From contig NZ_JAACKC010000003.1 in assembly GCF_009939195.1 (NCBI RefSeq), forward strand, positions 310,001-374,000: a DNA stretch of 64,000 bases, given 5' to 3'. How positions within the stretch are numbered: the stretch's first letter is position 1; every line of letters begins with the position of its first letter. The notes beneath the pieces were generated by a model. It made no database searches and was not told the origin of the DNA. It worked only from the letters and a program-made list of their open reading frames with translations. Below are positions 37,415 to 47,706 of the stretch, piece after piece. This DNA comes from Acinetobacter kanungonis. GTDB lineage: Bacteria; Pseudomonadota; Gammaproteobacteria; Pseudomonadales; Moraxellaceae. The position numbers and the translations under genes are program-made.

Positions 37415-39463
37415 ATGGTTCATATACATTATGATTTAAGCCTTGTTGTAGGTTCTATTTTATTTGCTTTGTTGGCATGTTTAATGGTTGTGTCACTGGA
37501 ACAATTATTATTTCGCGGATCACAGCAAAAGCTGCACAAGGTCATCTTGGTGACCAGTGGTCTAGTTTTAGGCGTCGCCATTTGGTGTATGCACTTTATT
37601 GCTATTTTTGCTTGTCAATTTCCTGAATCCTTTAGCATTGATCTTGGGCTAACGCTGACCTCATATGTAATAGCTTTTGTTGCCTCAACTTTCGCCATTT
37701 GGCTGATCACACGTCCCACTTTATCTTTCGCTCGCCTGATTATGGGGGCAGTCCTGATGGGGCTGGGCATTTCGGGGATGCATTACACGGGCATGCTCGC
37801 TTTAGAACTGCCGTCATATCATATTCAGTACGACGCCATGATGGTGGTATTTTCGATTATCTTTGCCATTTGTGGTTCGGGTTTAACCTTCTGGCTCACC
37901 TTTAAATATAAAGCAGCGACTAAATATAAGTTTTGGCTGAAACTCTGTATTGCATTCATGATGGCGATTTCGATTGTCGGCATGCATTTTAGTGGTATGG
38001 CGGCAACGAAATTTGTCCAAGATTCTACAGATTTGCTGAACTTGGGGCAGTCGGGTTATGGCTTAATTGTCTTTACGGTATTGTTGGTTACCTCGCTAAT
38101 TTTTATCGCGGCATTCTTTGTTGCGGTACTCGAACAGCGGCTAGAGGAGCGGAATATACAGCTGTATACCGCCAATCAGGAACTTGCCAAGCAAGCGGTG
38201 AGAGATAACCTGACTAAATTGCCGAACCGTTTGTATCTAGCTGAATACGCACATTTCCTGTTTACCAATCATCGCTATAACGATCAGAAAATTGCCTTTC
38301 TTTTTATCGATTTAGATCGCTTTAAAGGCGTCAACGATGTCTTTGGTCATCATGTAGGGGATCAATTGCTGGTACAGCTTTCGAGCCGTATTCATGCCCA
38401 ACTGAATGAGCGTCAAAAACTGCTGCGTATTGGCGGAGATGAGTTCTTAATGGTGATTGAAGATGCCAGCCTAGAACAAGCGGAACGCATGGCGGCAGTT
38501 GCACTGGAACAGATTCAGGAAAGTTTTCTTATTGCAGGCAAGGAAATTAATATTTCTGCCAGTGTCGGCATAGCCATGTTCCCTGAGCATGGCAATAACT
38601 TGCAAGATTTGCTGATTAATGCAGATGCAGCAATGCTGTCCTCAAAATACCAGGGTCGTAATACCTATTCCGTGTTTAACTATACGGCGGATCAGCAAGA
38701 AACCAAGAGCCTGACCAAGTTAATCAACGACCTATATAAGGCGGTTGAAGAACAGCAGTTTGTTCTGTTTTATCAGCCAAAATTTACCACGCAAGACCAT
38801 CAAATTTGTGGTGTGGAAGCCTTAATTCGTTGGCAACATCCGACTTTGGGTTTATTGACCCCGAACATGTTTATTCGTGGTGCAGAAAAAACAGGGCTAA
38901 TTATTGAACTGGGTTATTGGGTGTTGGAACAAGCCTGCCGTCAAATTCAAATCTGGGAAAAAAATAATGTGCCGTTTTTCCCTGTGGCGGTCAATCTTTC
39001 AGCCGTGCAATTTGAACATAAACACCTATTTACCAACCTAGAGCAGTTGTTTGAAAAGTATCAAATCGATCCAAGTCATTTGATGATTGAGATCACTGAA
39101 ACCACCGCCATGCATCATATTGAATCCAGTATTTTGAGTTTCGAGCGATTGCGTCAAATGGGTATTAAACTGGCTATTGATGACTTTGGAACAGGACATT
39201 CCAGCTTCCTGTATTTGAAGAATCTTCCTGTGGATGAACTGAAAATAGACCGTGAGTTTATTTATGATTTAGAAGAAAACTCTAAAGAAGAGATGATTTT
39301 GGAAAGTATCATTCAACTGGCGATCAAGCTCGGTTTGGTGGTGACCGCGGAAGGGGTGGAATGTGCATCTCAGGCGGAAATTTTATCGCGTCTAGGTTGT
39401 CAGCAATTACAAGGCTATTTATTTGCAATGCCGATGGAAGTGGAGCAGCTTGAGCGGATCTAA
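37415..39463 (+). CDS. MHYT-GGDEF-EAL membrane protein (c-di-GMP turnover)
   Basis: The 682-residue protein begins with a seven-helix MHYT sensor domain (about 1-240). Its repeats carry CMHFIAIF near 59, GMHYTGM near 121 and GMHFSGM near 189; MHYT domains are proposed to bind copper and sense a diatomic gas. GGDEF is intact at 340-344 with DLDRFKGVND upstream. EAL is at 468-470 in GVEALIRWQHP, and IDDFGTGHSSF and EGVECASQ are present. Both activities look possible. No RxxD inhibitory site precedes GGDEF. GGAAG lies upstream of the ATG. It appears monocistronic. Confidence 0.92.
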   Translation: MVHIHYDLSLVVGSILFALLACLMVVSLEQLLFRGSQQKLHKVILVTSGLVLGVAIWCMHFIAIFACQFPESFSIDLGLTLTSYVIAFVASTFAIWLITRPTLSFARLIMGAVLMGLGISGMHYTGMLALELPSYHIQYDAMMVVFSIIFAICGSGLTFWLTFKYKAATKYKFWLKLCIAFMMAISIVGMHFSGMAATKFVQDSTDLLNLGQSGYGLIVFTVLLVTSLIFIAAFFVAVLEQRLEERNIQLYTANQELAKQAVRDNLTKLPNRLYLAEYAHFLFTNHRYNDQKIAFLFIDLDRFKGVNDVFGHHVGDQLLVQLSSRIHAQLNERQKLLRIGGDEFLMVIEDASLEQAERMAAVALEQIQESFLIAGKEINISASVGIAMFPEHGNNLQDLLINADAAMLSSKYQGRNTYSVFNYTADQQETKSLTKLINDLYKAVEEQQFVLFYQPKFTTQDHQICGVEALIRWQHPTLGLLTPNMFIRGAEKTGLIIELGYWVLEQACRQIQIWEKNNVPFFPVAVNLSAVQFEHKHLFTNLEQLFEKYQIDPSHLMIEITETTAMHHIESSILSFERLRQMGIKLAIDDFGTGHSSFLYLKNLPVDELKIDREFIYDLEENSKEEMILESIIQLAIKLGLVVTAEGVECASQAEILSRLGCQQLQGYLFAMPMEVEQLERI

Positions 39464-39560
39464 GTTTAAGCTGTGGACTCAGATTTGGTTAGTCAGGAAG
39501 TTGTTCGATCTCCGTTGTAACTGAAAGTCTTGTTCAATTCAGCTTAATCTCACCTTTCAA

Positions 39561-41138
39561 TTACATGCAAATACGATTACGTCCCTCGGCTTTGGCTTGA
39601 TAGAGGTTTTCATCTGCCAGTTTCATCACTGCCTTAATCTGTACCGAAGAATCAGGCCAGTGCGCGAGTCCAATCGAAATGGTAATTGGACCAATACCTT
39701 CCACCAGTGTGGTTTCAAGTTTAAGTCTTAGGCGTTCTGCCAGTTTATAGCCGATATTCAAATCTGTACTTGGCGTCAGGACGATAAATTCTTCACCGCC
39801 AAAACGGCAGCAGACATCATTATCACGGAAATTGGCTTGTATGAGAGCTGCGACTTTCTGTAGCACCAAATCGCCTTTGTCGTGTCCGTAGGTGTCATTC
39901 ACTTGTTTAAAGTGATCAATATCAATCGCAATCACACAAAATTGGGTTTTGGTATTCATCAATTCTTGCGTGAACACCTCCATACCACGTCGGTTATAAA
40001 AACCGGTCAGAGGGTCGGTGTTGACATGGTAGTTCAGCTCGTTAATTCGTTTTTTAAAGTTCTGCGCGCTGAGCAAGAGCGAGAGACGGAATTTCAACAC
40101 CTCAAAATACCAAGGTTCGATACTTTTAATTTTTTGATCGATATCAGGGGTATTCAAAATGCTCGCCATTTTCGCCAGCTGTTCCAGCGGATTGGAAATC
40201 AGATAGGCAATGCGCCAAACAATAAAGAAAATCACCAGATAGAAGATCGACATGCCAAACAGAATTTTATACACAATGCTGGTGGCTTGTTCTAACAGAA
40301 CCGCTGTGGGTTGCTGTGAAACGATGATCCATTTGGTCGAGGGTACATAGGCAAACCCCGCTAGATTTTCTTTACCTTCACTGTTGACCAGTTGCATCTT
40401 GCCGAATTTGGTTGCCTGAATCTGTGCCAGTCCCGTGTTATGCGTGACGGTTTCACCAATCCGTTTTGGATCGGGATGAAAAATAATACGGTTATACTGA
40501 TCGAGCACATACATATAGCTGTTTTGATAGTTGTATTTGATGCTCAGTAATTCCCGAATAATGTTATTTTTCTTTAAATAGAGCGCACCACCAATAAAGC
40601 CGAGATAATTGTGATTGTTGTCAAAAATAGGTTGTGAGACAAAAACAATCAAATTATTGCGTACAGAATAATAGGGGTGTGTGATGACAGGGGCTTTTTG
40701 GTCTAGGGAAAGCTGAATGCCATAGGTTTTATTGATACGTTTTTTATCAAATGCCAGCTGCTCGGGTGCATAAGACAGGAAACGCCCCTCTTTATCAATC
40801 ACTACTACACTGTCAAAGGCATCAGACTGGAAGCGTAAGCGATCCACTTCGTTTTGTAGTTGAATCGGATCATCAAAGGAATGCCCGAGAATGTCGGCAC
40901 TATAGGCCAGTTGCTTGACTAGACTTTTGAATTGTAAATCGGTGCCATGTGCAATTTTTGAAGCATAGTCAAAATTGACGGAGAGGGAGTTTTCAATCAG
41001 TTGTTGGCGCTGAATGTAATAACTGACGGCCAGTGAAATCACAAACAGGCTAAAGACACTGAACATCGCCAAAAAAAGAATGAGTTTTCTTAAATCTAGA
41101 TTAAGTGTTGAAAGTAGCCGTTGCAAAATGGTCATCAC
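39561..41138 (-). CDS. Diguanylate cyclase with periplasmic dCACHE sensor
   Basis: The 525-residue inner-membrane protein has helix 1 at about 19-41, a periplasmic double-CACHE sensor to about 280, helix 2 at about 285-312 (LFGMSIFYLVIFFIVWRIAYLI), a linker, and a GGDEF domain. The active site is GGEEF at 447-451. The product-inhibition I-site RDND is at 438-441, five residues upstream, so the enzyme should make c-di-GMP with feedback control. The ligand is unknown. It converges with the MHYT-GGDEF-EAL gene. Confidence 0.92.
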   Translation of the reverse strand: MMTILQRLLSTLNLDLRKLILFLAMFSVFSLFVISLAVSYYIQRQQLIENSLSVNFDYASKIAHGTDLQFKSLVKQLAYSADILGHSFDDPIQLQNEVDRLRFQSDAFDSVVVIDKEGRFLSYAPEQLAFDKKRINKTYGIQLSLDQKAPVITHPYYSVRNNLIVFVSQPIFDNNHNYLGFIGGALYLKKNNIIRELLSIKYNYQNSYMYVLDQYNRIIFHPDPKRIGETVTHNTGLAQIQATKFGKMQLVNSEGKENLAGFAYVPSTKWIIVSQQPTAVLLEQATSIVYKILFGMSIFYLVIFFIVWRIAYLISNPLEQLAKMASILNTPDIDQKIKSIEPWYFEVLKFRLSLLLSAQNFKKRINELNYHVNTDPLTGFYNRRGMEVFTQELMNTKTQFCVIAIDIDHFKQVNDTYGHDKGDLVLQKVAALIQANFRDNDVCCRFGGEEFIVLTPSTDLNIGYKLAERLRLKLETTLVEGIGPITISIGLAHWPDSSVQIKAVMKLADENLYQAKAEGRNRICM

Positions 41139-41465
41139 AATTATGGAGTAGATCGGAAATGAAATGGGTTGGATTGCACGTCATCCAGTGATCCGATGAA
41201 CATAACCGCCAACTGGGTTTTAAACTTGTAGGATGTCAAACAATGTATAGAGAAATGAGATAAAAATCTAGTTTTGATAAAAATTATCCATGTGCTTATC
41301 ACCGCCATGACTGGTCAAGAGGAAGATTAAGTATTATATTGTTTTTGTAACTATATTTTAATTTTTTGTATCTCTATTTCTCGATTTATCTGCGGCTCAA
41401 GATTTAAACAAATAAGCAAAATGAAATGTAACGATGTTTGATCTTCACGTTTTCCCGAGGCAATT
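41139..41465. other. Divergent interval between cyclase and histidine kinase genes
   Basis: About 330 AT-rich bases that should hold promoters for both divergent genes. I find no convincing -10/-35 pair, operator or RNA element. Confidence 0.3.
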
Positions 41466-42728
41466 ATGAAAATACAACTCCTAGAGATTGGCTCAGAAAC
41501 CGAGCAATTAAGTGCGTGTAGACTTTCATTGTTGTTGGGTATTGCGACACCGCAGAATCAGATTTCCACTTATCTTAAGTTAGCTCGCCAATTACTGGCA
41601 GTCGATTATGCTGTGTTGCAATTTCAGCATGAGCCCTATGCATGGATCTCGACAGCGACGGGTTTAAAAGCCTATGCCTGTTCAGGTCTTTTTGCTGACT
41701 TACAAGTACCAGACTATGTCGATGTGCAACATGCAGATTATACTGCTTTTGTGAGTGAGGTTTCGCGTTTGGGCTTGGCTGCTGAGCCGCGCTTACTGGT
41801 CTTGAACTTATGCAATGCTGAGGGGCAATCCTTTGGTCAGGTGGCTTTTTTTGATCAGCAGACCACCGCATTTAGTCCAGAGCAGATCCAAATGCTGCAA
41901 GAGTTGTTTGCCAGCTTAATCAAGCATATTGAGCTGAAGATTGATCATGCTGAACTCAAAGAAATGTATGAGCAGCAGTCGGCTTTAAATTTTAGTAAAA
42001 CCAAATTTTTCCAGATTATTGCACATGATTTACGTGCTCCTTTTCATGGACTACTGGGCTTTTCAGAAGTGCTGGCGCAAGAGCGGGATAGTTTAGATGA
42101 AGCCAGTATTCAAAATATCGCCGATTACTTGCATGACACTACGCAGTCAATCTATAGCCTATTGGAAAGTTTACTCAATTGGGCGATGGCTGAAGGCGGG
42201 CGCTTTGTATTCCATCCAATCAATTTTCAATTGAAGCAAGCCTCTAAAATTGTGTTCGATGTATTAAATGGACTCGCGATTAAAAAGAAAATTCAATTGA
42301 TTGAAGATGTTCCTGAAGAAATAAAAGTTTTTGCGGACATCAATATGGTGACTTCCGTAATTCAAAATCTGGTCTCGAATGCGCTGAAGTTTACGCATAT
42401 GGATGGGACTGGAGTGGTGAAAATTTCAGCGAAAGTGACAGAAAAGGGCGTCGAGATTTCCATTCAGGATACAGGTCTAGGCATGACACCCCAGCAAATT
42501 GAACAGTTATTTCAACCGCGATTAACAGTGAGTTTTAAAGGCACCGATGGTGAAAAAGGCATGGGACTAGGTTTGGTGCTGTGTAAACGCTTCGTGGAAA
42601 TTAATCATGGTGAAATTGAAGTGCATTCTAAAGAGGGAGAAGGCACCCTATTTAAGGTCACTTTGCCGCAAGCCGAATCCCATCTCGCCCTCAGTGCCAA
42701 TCAAAAATTCATAGAAGTTTCTCCTTAA
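41466..42728 (+). CDS. Soluble GAF-type sensor histidine kinase
   Basis: The 420-residue protein has no membrane helix. A GAF-like sensor covers about residues 20-155, then a coiled coil. The HisKA domain has the phospho-accepting His 187 in FFQIIAHDLRAPFHGLLGF. The HATPase domain shows the N box VIQNLVSNALKFT, the G1 box QDTGLGMTP and the G2 box GEKGMGLGLVLCKRF. No response regulator is encoded nearby, so it is an orphan kinase. GAGG lies five bases before the ATG. Confidence 0.9.
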   Translation: MKIQLLEIGSETEQLSACRLSLLLGIATPQNQISTYLKLARQLLAVDYAVLQFQHEPYAWISTATGLKAYACSGLFADLQVPDYVDVQHADYTAFVSEVSRLGLAAEPRLLVLNLCNAEGQSFGQVAFFDQQTTAFSPEQIQMLQELFASLIKHIELKIDHAELKEMYEQQSALNFSKTKFFQIIAHDLRAPFHGLLGFSEVLAQERDSLDEASIQNIADYLHDTTQSIYSLLESLLNWAMAEGGRFVFHPINFQLKQASKIVFDVLNGLAIKKKIQLIEDVPEEIKVFADINMVTSVIQNLVSNALKFTHMDGTGVVKISAKVTEKGVEISIQDTGLGMTPQQIEQLFQPRLTVSFKGTDGEKGMGLGLVLCKRFVEINHGEIEVHSKEGEGTLFKVTLPQAESHLALSANQKFIEVSP

Positions 42729-43035
42729 AATTGAACGCTAGTTGATTTTCAATAAAAATAATCAGAAAACAGAATGTGCAAGGTAGTATCCCTTGAGATG
42801 ATTGAGTACACTCAAGCTAAAGACGCGGTCATACTTTTGCCCAATAGCCGATTTTAATGGTTCTGCCTATGCTGGAGAGCAACACGATCAAGTCGTGCTG
42901 AAACGGGTGGGGCTGATGATTCGATGTGGATCAAAGTGAAATTCCAACTCGATATGCAACATGCGATGACAAGAACCTTGATAATTAAAGAAGACGTTGA
43001 ACTCGGCGTGTGCCGAAAAAGGAGAGTGGCTCTTG
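42729..43035. other. Interval upstream of glnE
   Basis: About 300 bases with no recognisable gene on either strand. A small hairpin, CACGA/TCGTG, occurs near 42888-42902. The glnE ribosome-binding site GGAGAG is at 43021-43026. Confidence 0.3.
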
Positions 43036-45795
43036 ATGAACGCTGAACAATTGCAGAAAACCTTGTGTGCCAGCCAATATGCAGAACAAGTTTTGGCAAT
43101 CCACTCCAGCTTATTAGAACAAGATTACAGCGTTGATCAGTTCCAGAGTTCCTTAGCCACAGCACAAATTTATGCACACGTCCAAGATGAATTACAACAT
43201 GTAGAAGATGAAACGACGTGGTTGCGACTCAGTCGAGTATTACGCGCTCGATTGATGTTTCGCTGGATTTGGCAAGATGCCAACCAGTTGACGGACGTGG
43301 TGACACTCACCCGCGAACTGTCCGATTTTGCTGACGCCATGGTGTGTGCTGCAAAAGATTTTGCGCGTAGGCCGCTGGTTGCCAAGCACGGTGAGCCAAT
43401 CGGTTATAACGGCAAAGTTCAAGATTTGATTGTGATTGCCATGGGCAAACATGGTGCCCAAGAACTCAATTTGTCTAGCGATATTGATTTGATATTTGCT
43501 TTTGATGAGCAAGGCGAAACCAATGGGCGCAAATGTATTGATGTACAGCAATTTTGCATTCTTTGGGGACAAAAGCTGATTTACCTGCTGGACCATATGA
43601 CTGCGGATGGTTTTGTCTTCCGTGTAGATATGCGTTTGCGTCCATGGGGTGATGGTTCTGCGTTGGCCATTAGTCATGTGGCTTTGGAAAAATACCTGAG
43701 TCAGCACGGGCGCGAATGGGAGCGCTATGCGTGGATCAAGGCACGTATCGTCACAGGGGGTAAAGAGGGTGATGAATTACTGGCAATGACCCGTCCATTC
43801 GTGTTCCGACGTTATGTGGATTACACCGCCTTTGAAGCCATGCGCGAAATGAAAGCCATGATTGAGCGCGAAGTGGCACGTCGGAATATTGAAGATGATA
43901 TTAAACTGGGTGCAGGCGGAATTCGCGAAGTCGAATTTATTGTGCAGGTGTTCCAGTTAATTTATGGCGGCTCAAAACTCGAACTACAAGATCGTCAATG
44001 TCTGGTCAGCCTGCATCATTTGGGCGAGGTCGGTTTACTGGATCCACAAGTGGTGCTTGAGCTGGAAGATGCCTATTTATTCTTGCGCCGAGTTGAACAT
44101 GCCATTCAGGCACTGAACGATCAGCAAACCCAATCCTTACCGAGTGAGCCTGAACTGCGTCAGCGCATGACTGAGACTCTGGGCTATGCAGATTGGCAGT
44201 CTTTCTTGGATGTGCTGAATCAAAAGCGCGCCAAAGTGATTTATCAGTTTGAGCACCTGATTAAGGAAAAAGAACCCGATCCATTGGTGGAGAGTTTCGG
44301 TCAGCTAGAGCAACGCTTACAGGCTGTACTGGATGAAGATGCGAAAAATCTGGTGCATGAGTTCTGGTATGGCAATGCCTTAAAAAAACTGCCTGCCAAA
44401 GCCGTACAGCGTTTAAAAATGTTCTGGCCACATTTGATTGAAGCAATTTTAGAGTCGGATAAACCGCAAACCGCTTTATTACGTTTAATGCCTTTGGTCG
44501 AATCGGTGATGCGTCGTACCGTGTACTTGGTGATGCTGATTGAAAGTAAAGGCGCATTACAACGTCTGGTCAAAATGGCGACGGTCAGTCCATGGATTTG
44601 TGAAGAATTGACGCATTATCCAGTGCTGCTGGATGAATTCTTATCCATGGATTTTGAACTGCCGCGCCGTCAGGATTTGCAGGATTCTTTACGTCAGCAA
44701 TTGCTGCGTATTGAACTGGATGAAGTGGAAGACCTGATGCGAGTGTTGCGTCTGTTCAAGAAGTCGAATGTCTTGGCGGTGGCTGCCAGTGATGTCTTGG
44801 CAGAAAGCCCATTGATGAAAGTGTCAGATGCCTTAACCGATATTGCAGAAGTGTCGGTCAATGCGACCCTGAATATGGCGTATCAGATGGTGGCTAAACG
44901 ACATGGTTTCCCGCTCGACATTGAAGGTCAGCGCTGTGCGATTGACCATACGGCATTTGCCGTGGTGGGGTATGGGAAAGTCGGCGGGATTGAACTGGGA
45001 TATGGTTCAGATTTGGACTTGGTGTTTATTCATTATATGGATGAGCAGGCGGATACCGATGGACCGAAATCGATCAGTGGTTTTGAATTTGCCATGCGTG
45101 TGGCACAGAAATTTATTTCACTGATGACCACGCAAACCCTAGATGGTCGTGTTTATGAAATTGATACACGCCTGCGTCCTTCGGGTGAGGCGGGAGTGTT
45201 GGTCACCAGTCTAAAAGCTTTCGAACAATATCAACTGAAAAATGCCTGGTTATGGGAGCATCAAGCACTGGTACGTGCACGCTCGATTGCGGGTGAAGAA
45301 ACCTTGCGGGATAAGTTCGAGCAACTGCGTTGTCGCATCTTAACCTTGCCTAGAGAAGAGGCTAATGTCCGCGAAGAAGTGTTGAAAATGCGTCAGAAAA
45401 TGAAAGACCATTTAGGTTCTTCTAAAGAACAACAAAAAGATGGAATTTTTCATTTAAAACAGGATGCAGGTGGTATCGTTGATATTGAATTTATGGCACA
45501 GTATGCTGTGTTAGCATGGAGTGGGTCGAATCCCGATCTCGCCCATTACTCCGACAATGTACGAATCCTTGAAGACGCTGCAAAAGCAGGTTGCTTATCC
45601 AGTGACGATGCAACAGCATTGATTCAAGCTTATCTCAGTGAACGAGCCGAGAGCCACCGTTTAGCACTTGCGAACCAATCCATGCAAGTAAATGCTGCGG
45701 ACTGGCACAATACCCGCGTGATCGTTTGCAAGTTATGGCAAAGATTAATAGATCCAACTGCCACGGCAGTATTGGATAAAAATGACTGTGTATAA
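43036..45795 (+). CDS. glnE: Bifunctional glutamine synthetase adenylyltransferase/adenylyl-removing enzyme
   Basis: The 919-residue enzyme adenylylates glutamine synthetase when nitrogen is plentiful and removes the AMP when it is scarce. Two nucleotidyltransferase domains are visible: the N-terminal one with ELNLSSDIDLIFAFDE (deadenylylase half) and the C-terminal one with GIELGYGSDLDLVFIHY (adenylylase half). Each is followed by the helical GlnD-PII-like domain (AGGIREVEFIVQ and AGGIVDIEFMAQY). ATG 43036 is used, since the frame extension to 42997 lacks a ribosome-binding site. ilvE follows after 18 bp. Confidence 0.96.
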   Translation: MNAEQLQKTLCASQYAEQVLAIHSSLLEQDYSVDQFQSSLATAQIYAHVQDELQHVEDETTWLRLSRVLRARLMFRWIWQDANQLTDVVTLTRELSDFADAMVCAAKDFARRPLVAKHGEPIGYNGKVQDLIVIAMGKHGAQELNLSSDIDLIFAFDEQGETNGRKCIDVQQFCILWGQKLIYLLDHMTADGFVFRVDMRLRPWGDGSALAISHVALEKYLSQHGREWERYAWIKARIVTGGKEGDELLAMTRPFVFRRYVDYTAFEAMREMKAMIEREVARRNIEDDIKLGAGGIREVEFIVQVFQLIYGGSKLELQDRQCLVSLHHLGEVGLLDPQVVLELEDAYLFLRRVEHAIQALNDQQTQSLPSEPELRQRMTETLGYADWQSFLDVLNQKRAKVIYQFEHLIKEKEPDPLVESFGQLEQRLQAVLDEDAKNLVHEFWYGNALKKLPAKAVQRLKMFWPHLIEAILESDKPQTALLRLMPLVESVMRRTVYLVMLIESKGALQRLVKMATVSPWICEELTHYPVLLDEFLSMDFELPRRQDLQDSLRQQLLRIELDEVEDLMRVLRLFKKSNVLAVAASDVLAESPLMKVSDALTDIAEVSVNATLNMAYQMVAKRHGFPLDIEGQRCAIDHTAFAVVGYGKVGGIELGYGSDLDLVFIHYMDEQADTDGPKSISGFEFAMRVAQKFISLMTTQTLDGRVYEIDTRLRPSGEAGVLVTSLKAFEQYQLKNAWLWEHQALVRARSIAGEETLRDKFEQLRCRILTLPREEANVREEVLKMRQKMKDHLGSSKEQQKDGIFHLKQDAGGIVDIEFMAQYAVLAWSGSNPDLAHYSDNVRILEDAAKAGCLSSDDATALIQAYLSERAESHRLALANQSMQVNAADWHNTRVIVCKLWQRLIDPTATAVLDKNDCV

Positions 45796-45813
45796 AAATT
45801 TGGAGTGTGTGCC

Positions 45814-46740
45814 ATGAATTTGGCTGATCGTGATGGTTTTATTTGGCAAGATGGACAATTAGTTGACTGGCGTGAAGCGAAAGTTCACGTTTTAACGCAT
45901 ACTTTGCATTACAGTATGGGTGTCTTTGAAGGTGTGCGTGCTTATGAAACACCAAAAGGTACAGCGATTTTCCGTTTACAAGACCACACAAAGCGTTTGC
46001 TTAATTCTGCAAAAATTTATCAAATGAAAGTCCCATTTGATCAAGCAACGCTAGAACAAGCTCAAATTGATGTAGTTCGTGAAAATAAATTAGCATCATG
46101 CTATTTACGTCCTTTGATCTGGATTGGTTCGGAAAAACTCGGTATTGCAGCAACCAATAACACCATTCATGCCGCTGTAGCTGCTTGGGGTTGGGGTGCA
46201 TATTTAGGTGAAGAGGCGATGGCGAAAGGTATTCGCGTTAAAACTTCATCTTTCACGCATCACCATCCAAACGTGACCATGTGTAAAGCAAAAGCATCAG
46301 GTAACTATACGCTGTCGATTTTGGCTCACCAAGAAGTTGCGCATTCAGGTTATGACGAAGCAATGCTCATGGATCCTCAAGGCTATGTCTGCCAAGGTTC
46401 TGGCGAAAACGTCTTCCTCGTGAAAGATGGTGTGTTACATACACCTGATATTGCGGGTGGTGCATTGGATGGTATTACGCGTCAAACCGTGATTACCATT
46501 GCCAAAGACTTAGGTTATGAAGTCGTAGAACGCCGTATTACCCGTGATGAGTTCTACATCGCGGATGAAGCATTCTTTACAGGTACTGCTGCCGAAGTTA
46601 CGCCAATTCGTGAATATGATGACCGTCAAATCGGTTGTGGTTCACGTGGTCCAATCACAACTGAAATTCAAAAAACCTATTTTGATGCAGTCCAAGGTCG
46701 TAACGACAAATATGCACACTGGTTGACTTACGTAAACTAA
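45814..46740 (+). CDS. ilvE: Branched-chain amino acid aminotransferase
   Basis: The 308-residue PLP enzyme of fold type IV carries out the last step of valine, leucine and isoleucine synthesis. Family segments are LHYSMGVFEGVRAY, SCYLRPLIWIG, the PLP-Lys region MCKAKASGNY, and EAMLMDPQGYVCQGSGENVFLV. GGAG lies eight bases before ATG 45814. It is the left boundary marker of the outer-core locus in Acinetobacter. It may share the glnE transcript. Confidence 0.96.
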   Translation: MNLADRDGFIWQDGQLVDWREAKVHVLTHTLHYSMGVFEGVRAYETPKGTAIFRLQDHTKRLLNSAKIYQMKVPFDQATLEQAQIDVVRENKLASCYLRPLIWIGSEKLGIAATNNTIHAAVAAWGWGAYLGEEAMAKGIRVKTSSFTHHHPNVTMCKAKASGNYTLSILAHQEVAHSGYDEAMLMDPQGYVCQGSGENVFLVKDGVLHTPDIAGGALDGITRQTVITIAKDLGYEVVERRITRDEFYIADEAFFTGTAAEVTPIREYDDRQIGCGSRGPITTEIQKTYFDAVQGRNDKYAHWLTYVN

Positions 46741-46756
46741 GTTGATCGGTTAAGAT

Positions 46757-46788
46757 CAAAAGGCGAGACCTCGGTTTCGCCTTTTTTT
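46757..46788 (+). terminator. Terminator of ilvE
   Basis: AGGCGA...TCGCCT stem with a T run (46761-46788). It separates ilvE from the outer-core genes, which begin 28 bp further on. Confidence 0.82.
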
Positions 46789-46815
46789 ATTGAAATTTCA
46801 AAATGGTTAGAGTTT

Positions 46816-47697
46816 ATGCATATTGTTTATGTGAGTGATGGAAAGGCGGGACACCGTTCACAAGCACTTGGCTTGTTCAAAGCCCTACAAAGACAATCGA
46901 TAGAAACGGTGAACTTTGAAGAAATTTCGATAGAGGACTTAGCTTTATTTACACTTATTGCAGGACTGTTTCGTAGATCGATTTCACAGTTGAATACTCC
47001 CCCTGATTTGATTATTGGGGTCGGGAGTCATACGCAATTACGTGTACTACTGCTTGGGAAAATTTATGCGCAAGCCAAAACGGTCATTTTAATGAAACCG
47101 AATTATCCATTGGCTTGGTTTAATTATAGTGTGATTCCAGAACATGATGGTATTCCAGCCTCTGATCGCGTGATTGTGACCCAAGGCGCCTTGAATCCGA
47201 TTGTGAATGAACAGCGACATCAATCTGGGCGGATTTTGATTGCATTGGGTGGTTCATCTAAACGCCATCAATGGAATGCGGATAAAGTCTTTACTTCGAT
47301 TGAACAGATTGTGAAGCAACATCCGAATAATGAAATTATTATTACCACCTCACGTCGAACACCTGAGCAGTTTGTTGAGCGCTTGAGTGCCTATCCTTTT
47401 TTACCGCATGTGCATTTTTTTCCAGTCGAACATACCCCGCAAGGCTGGATTTTTGAAGAGATGCAAAAAGCAGAAGCAGTTTGGGTCACTGAAGACAGCG
47501 TCTCAATGATTTATGAGGCATTAACTGCTGGATGTAAAGTGGGAATTATTAAAATAGATAGATTAAAGTCTGATAGAATTACACGCCAGTTAGATCAACT
47601 ATTAACACTGAATACGTCTGATACTGCACAACACAACTGTTTGTACTTAGAAATGAACGAAGCAATGAGAGTTGCCGAAATTCTATTGAAAAAATAG
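46816..47697 (+). CDS. ELM1-family protein, first gene of outer-core locus
   Basis: The 293-residue protein belongs to the ELM1/DUF1022 family, whose bacterial members resemble GT-B glycosyltransferases. It has VSDGKAGHRSQALGLFKAL at the N-terminus, PDLIIGVGSHTQLRVL, ILIALGGSSKRHQWN and a WVTEDSVSMIYEALTAG nucleotide-sugar-site-like motif. It corresponds in position to the gene called gtrOC1 in A. baumannii outer-core loci. It lies 9 bp before the next gene, suggesting one long operon. Its sugar and linkage are not known. Confidence 0.75.
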   Translation: MHIVYVSDGKAGHRSQALGLFKALQRQSIETVNFEEISIEDLALFTLIAGLFRRSISQLNTPPDLIIGVGSHTQLRVLLLGKIYAQAKTVILMKPNYPLAWFNYSVIPEHDGIPASDRVIVTQGALNPIVNEQRHQSGRILIALGGSSKRHQWNADKVFTSIEQIVKQHPNNEIIITTSRRTPEQFVERLSAYPFLPHVHFFPVEHTPQGWIFEEMQKAEAVWVTEDSVSMIYEALTAGCKVGIIKIDRLKSDRITRQLDQLLTLNTSDTAQHNCLYLEMNEAMRVAEILLKK

Positions 47698-47706
47698 AGC
47701 TTTTAC

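Noticed and set aside
42854..43177. 107-codon minus-strand frame before glnE
   Set aside because: It overlaps the start of glnE antisense, and its translation resembles no family and has no ribosome-binding site.
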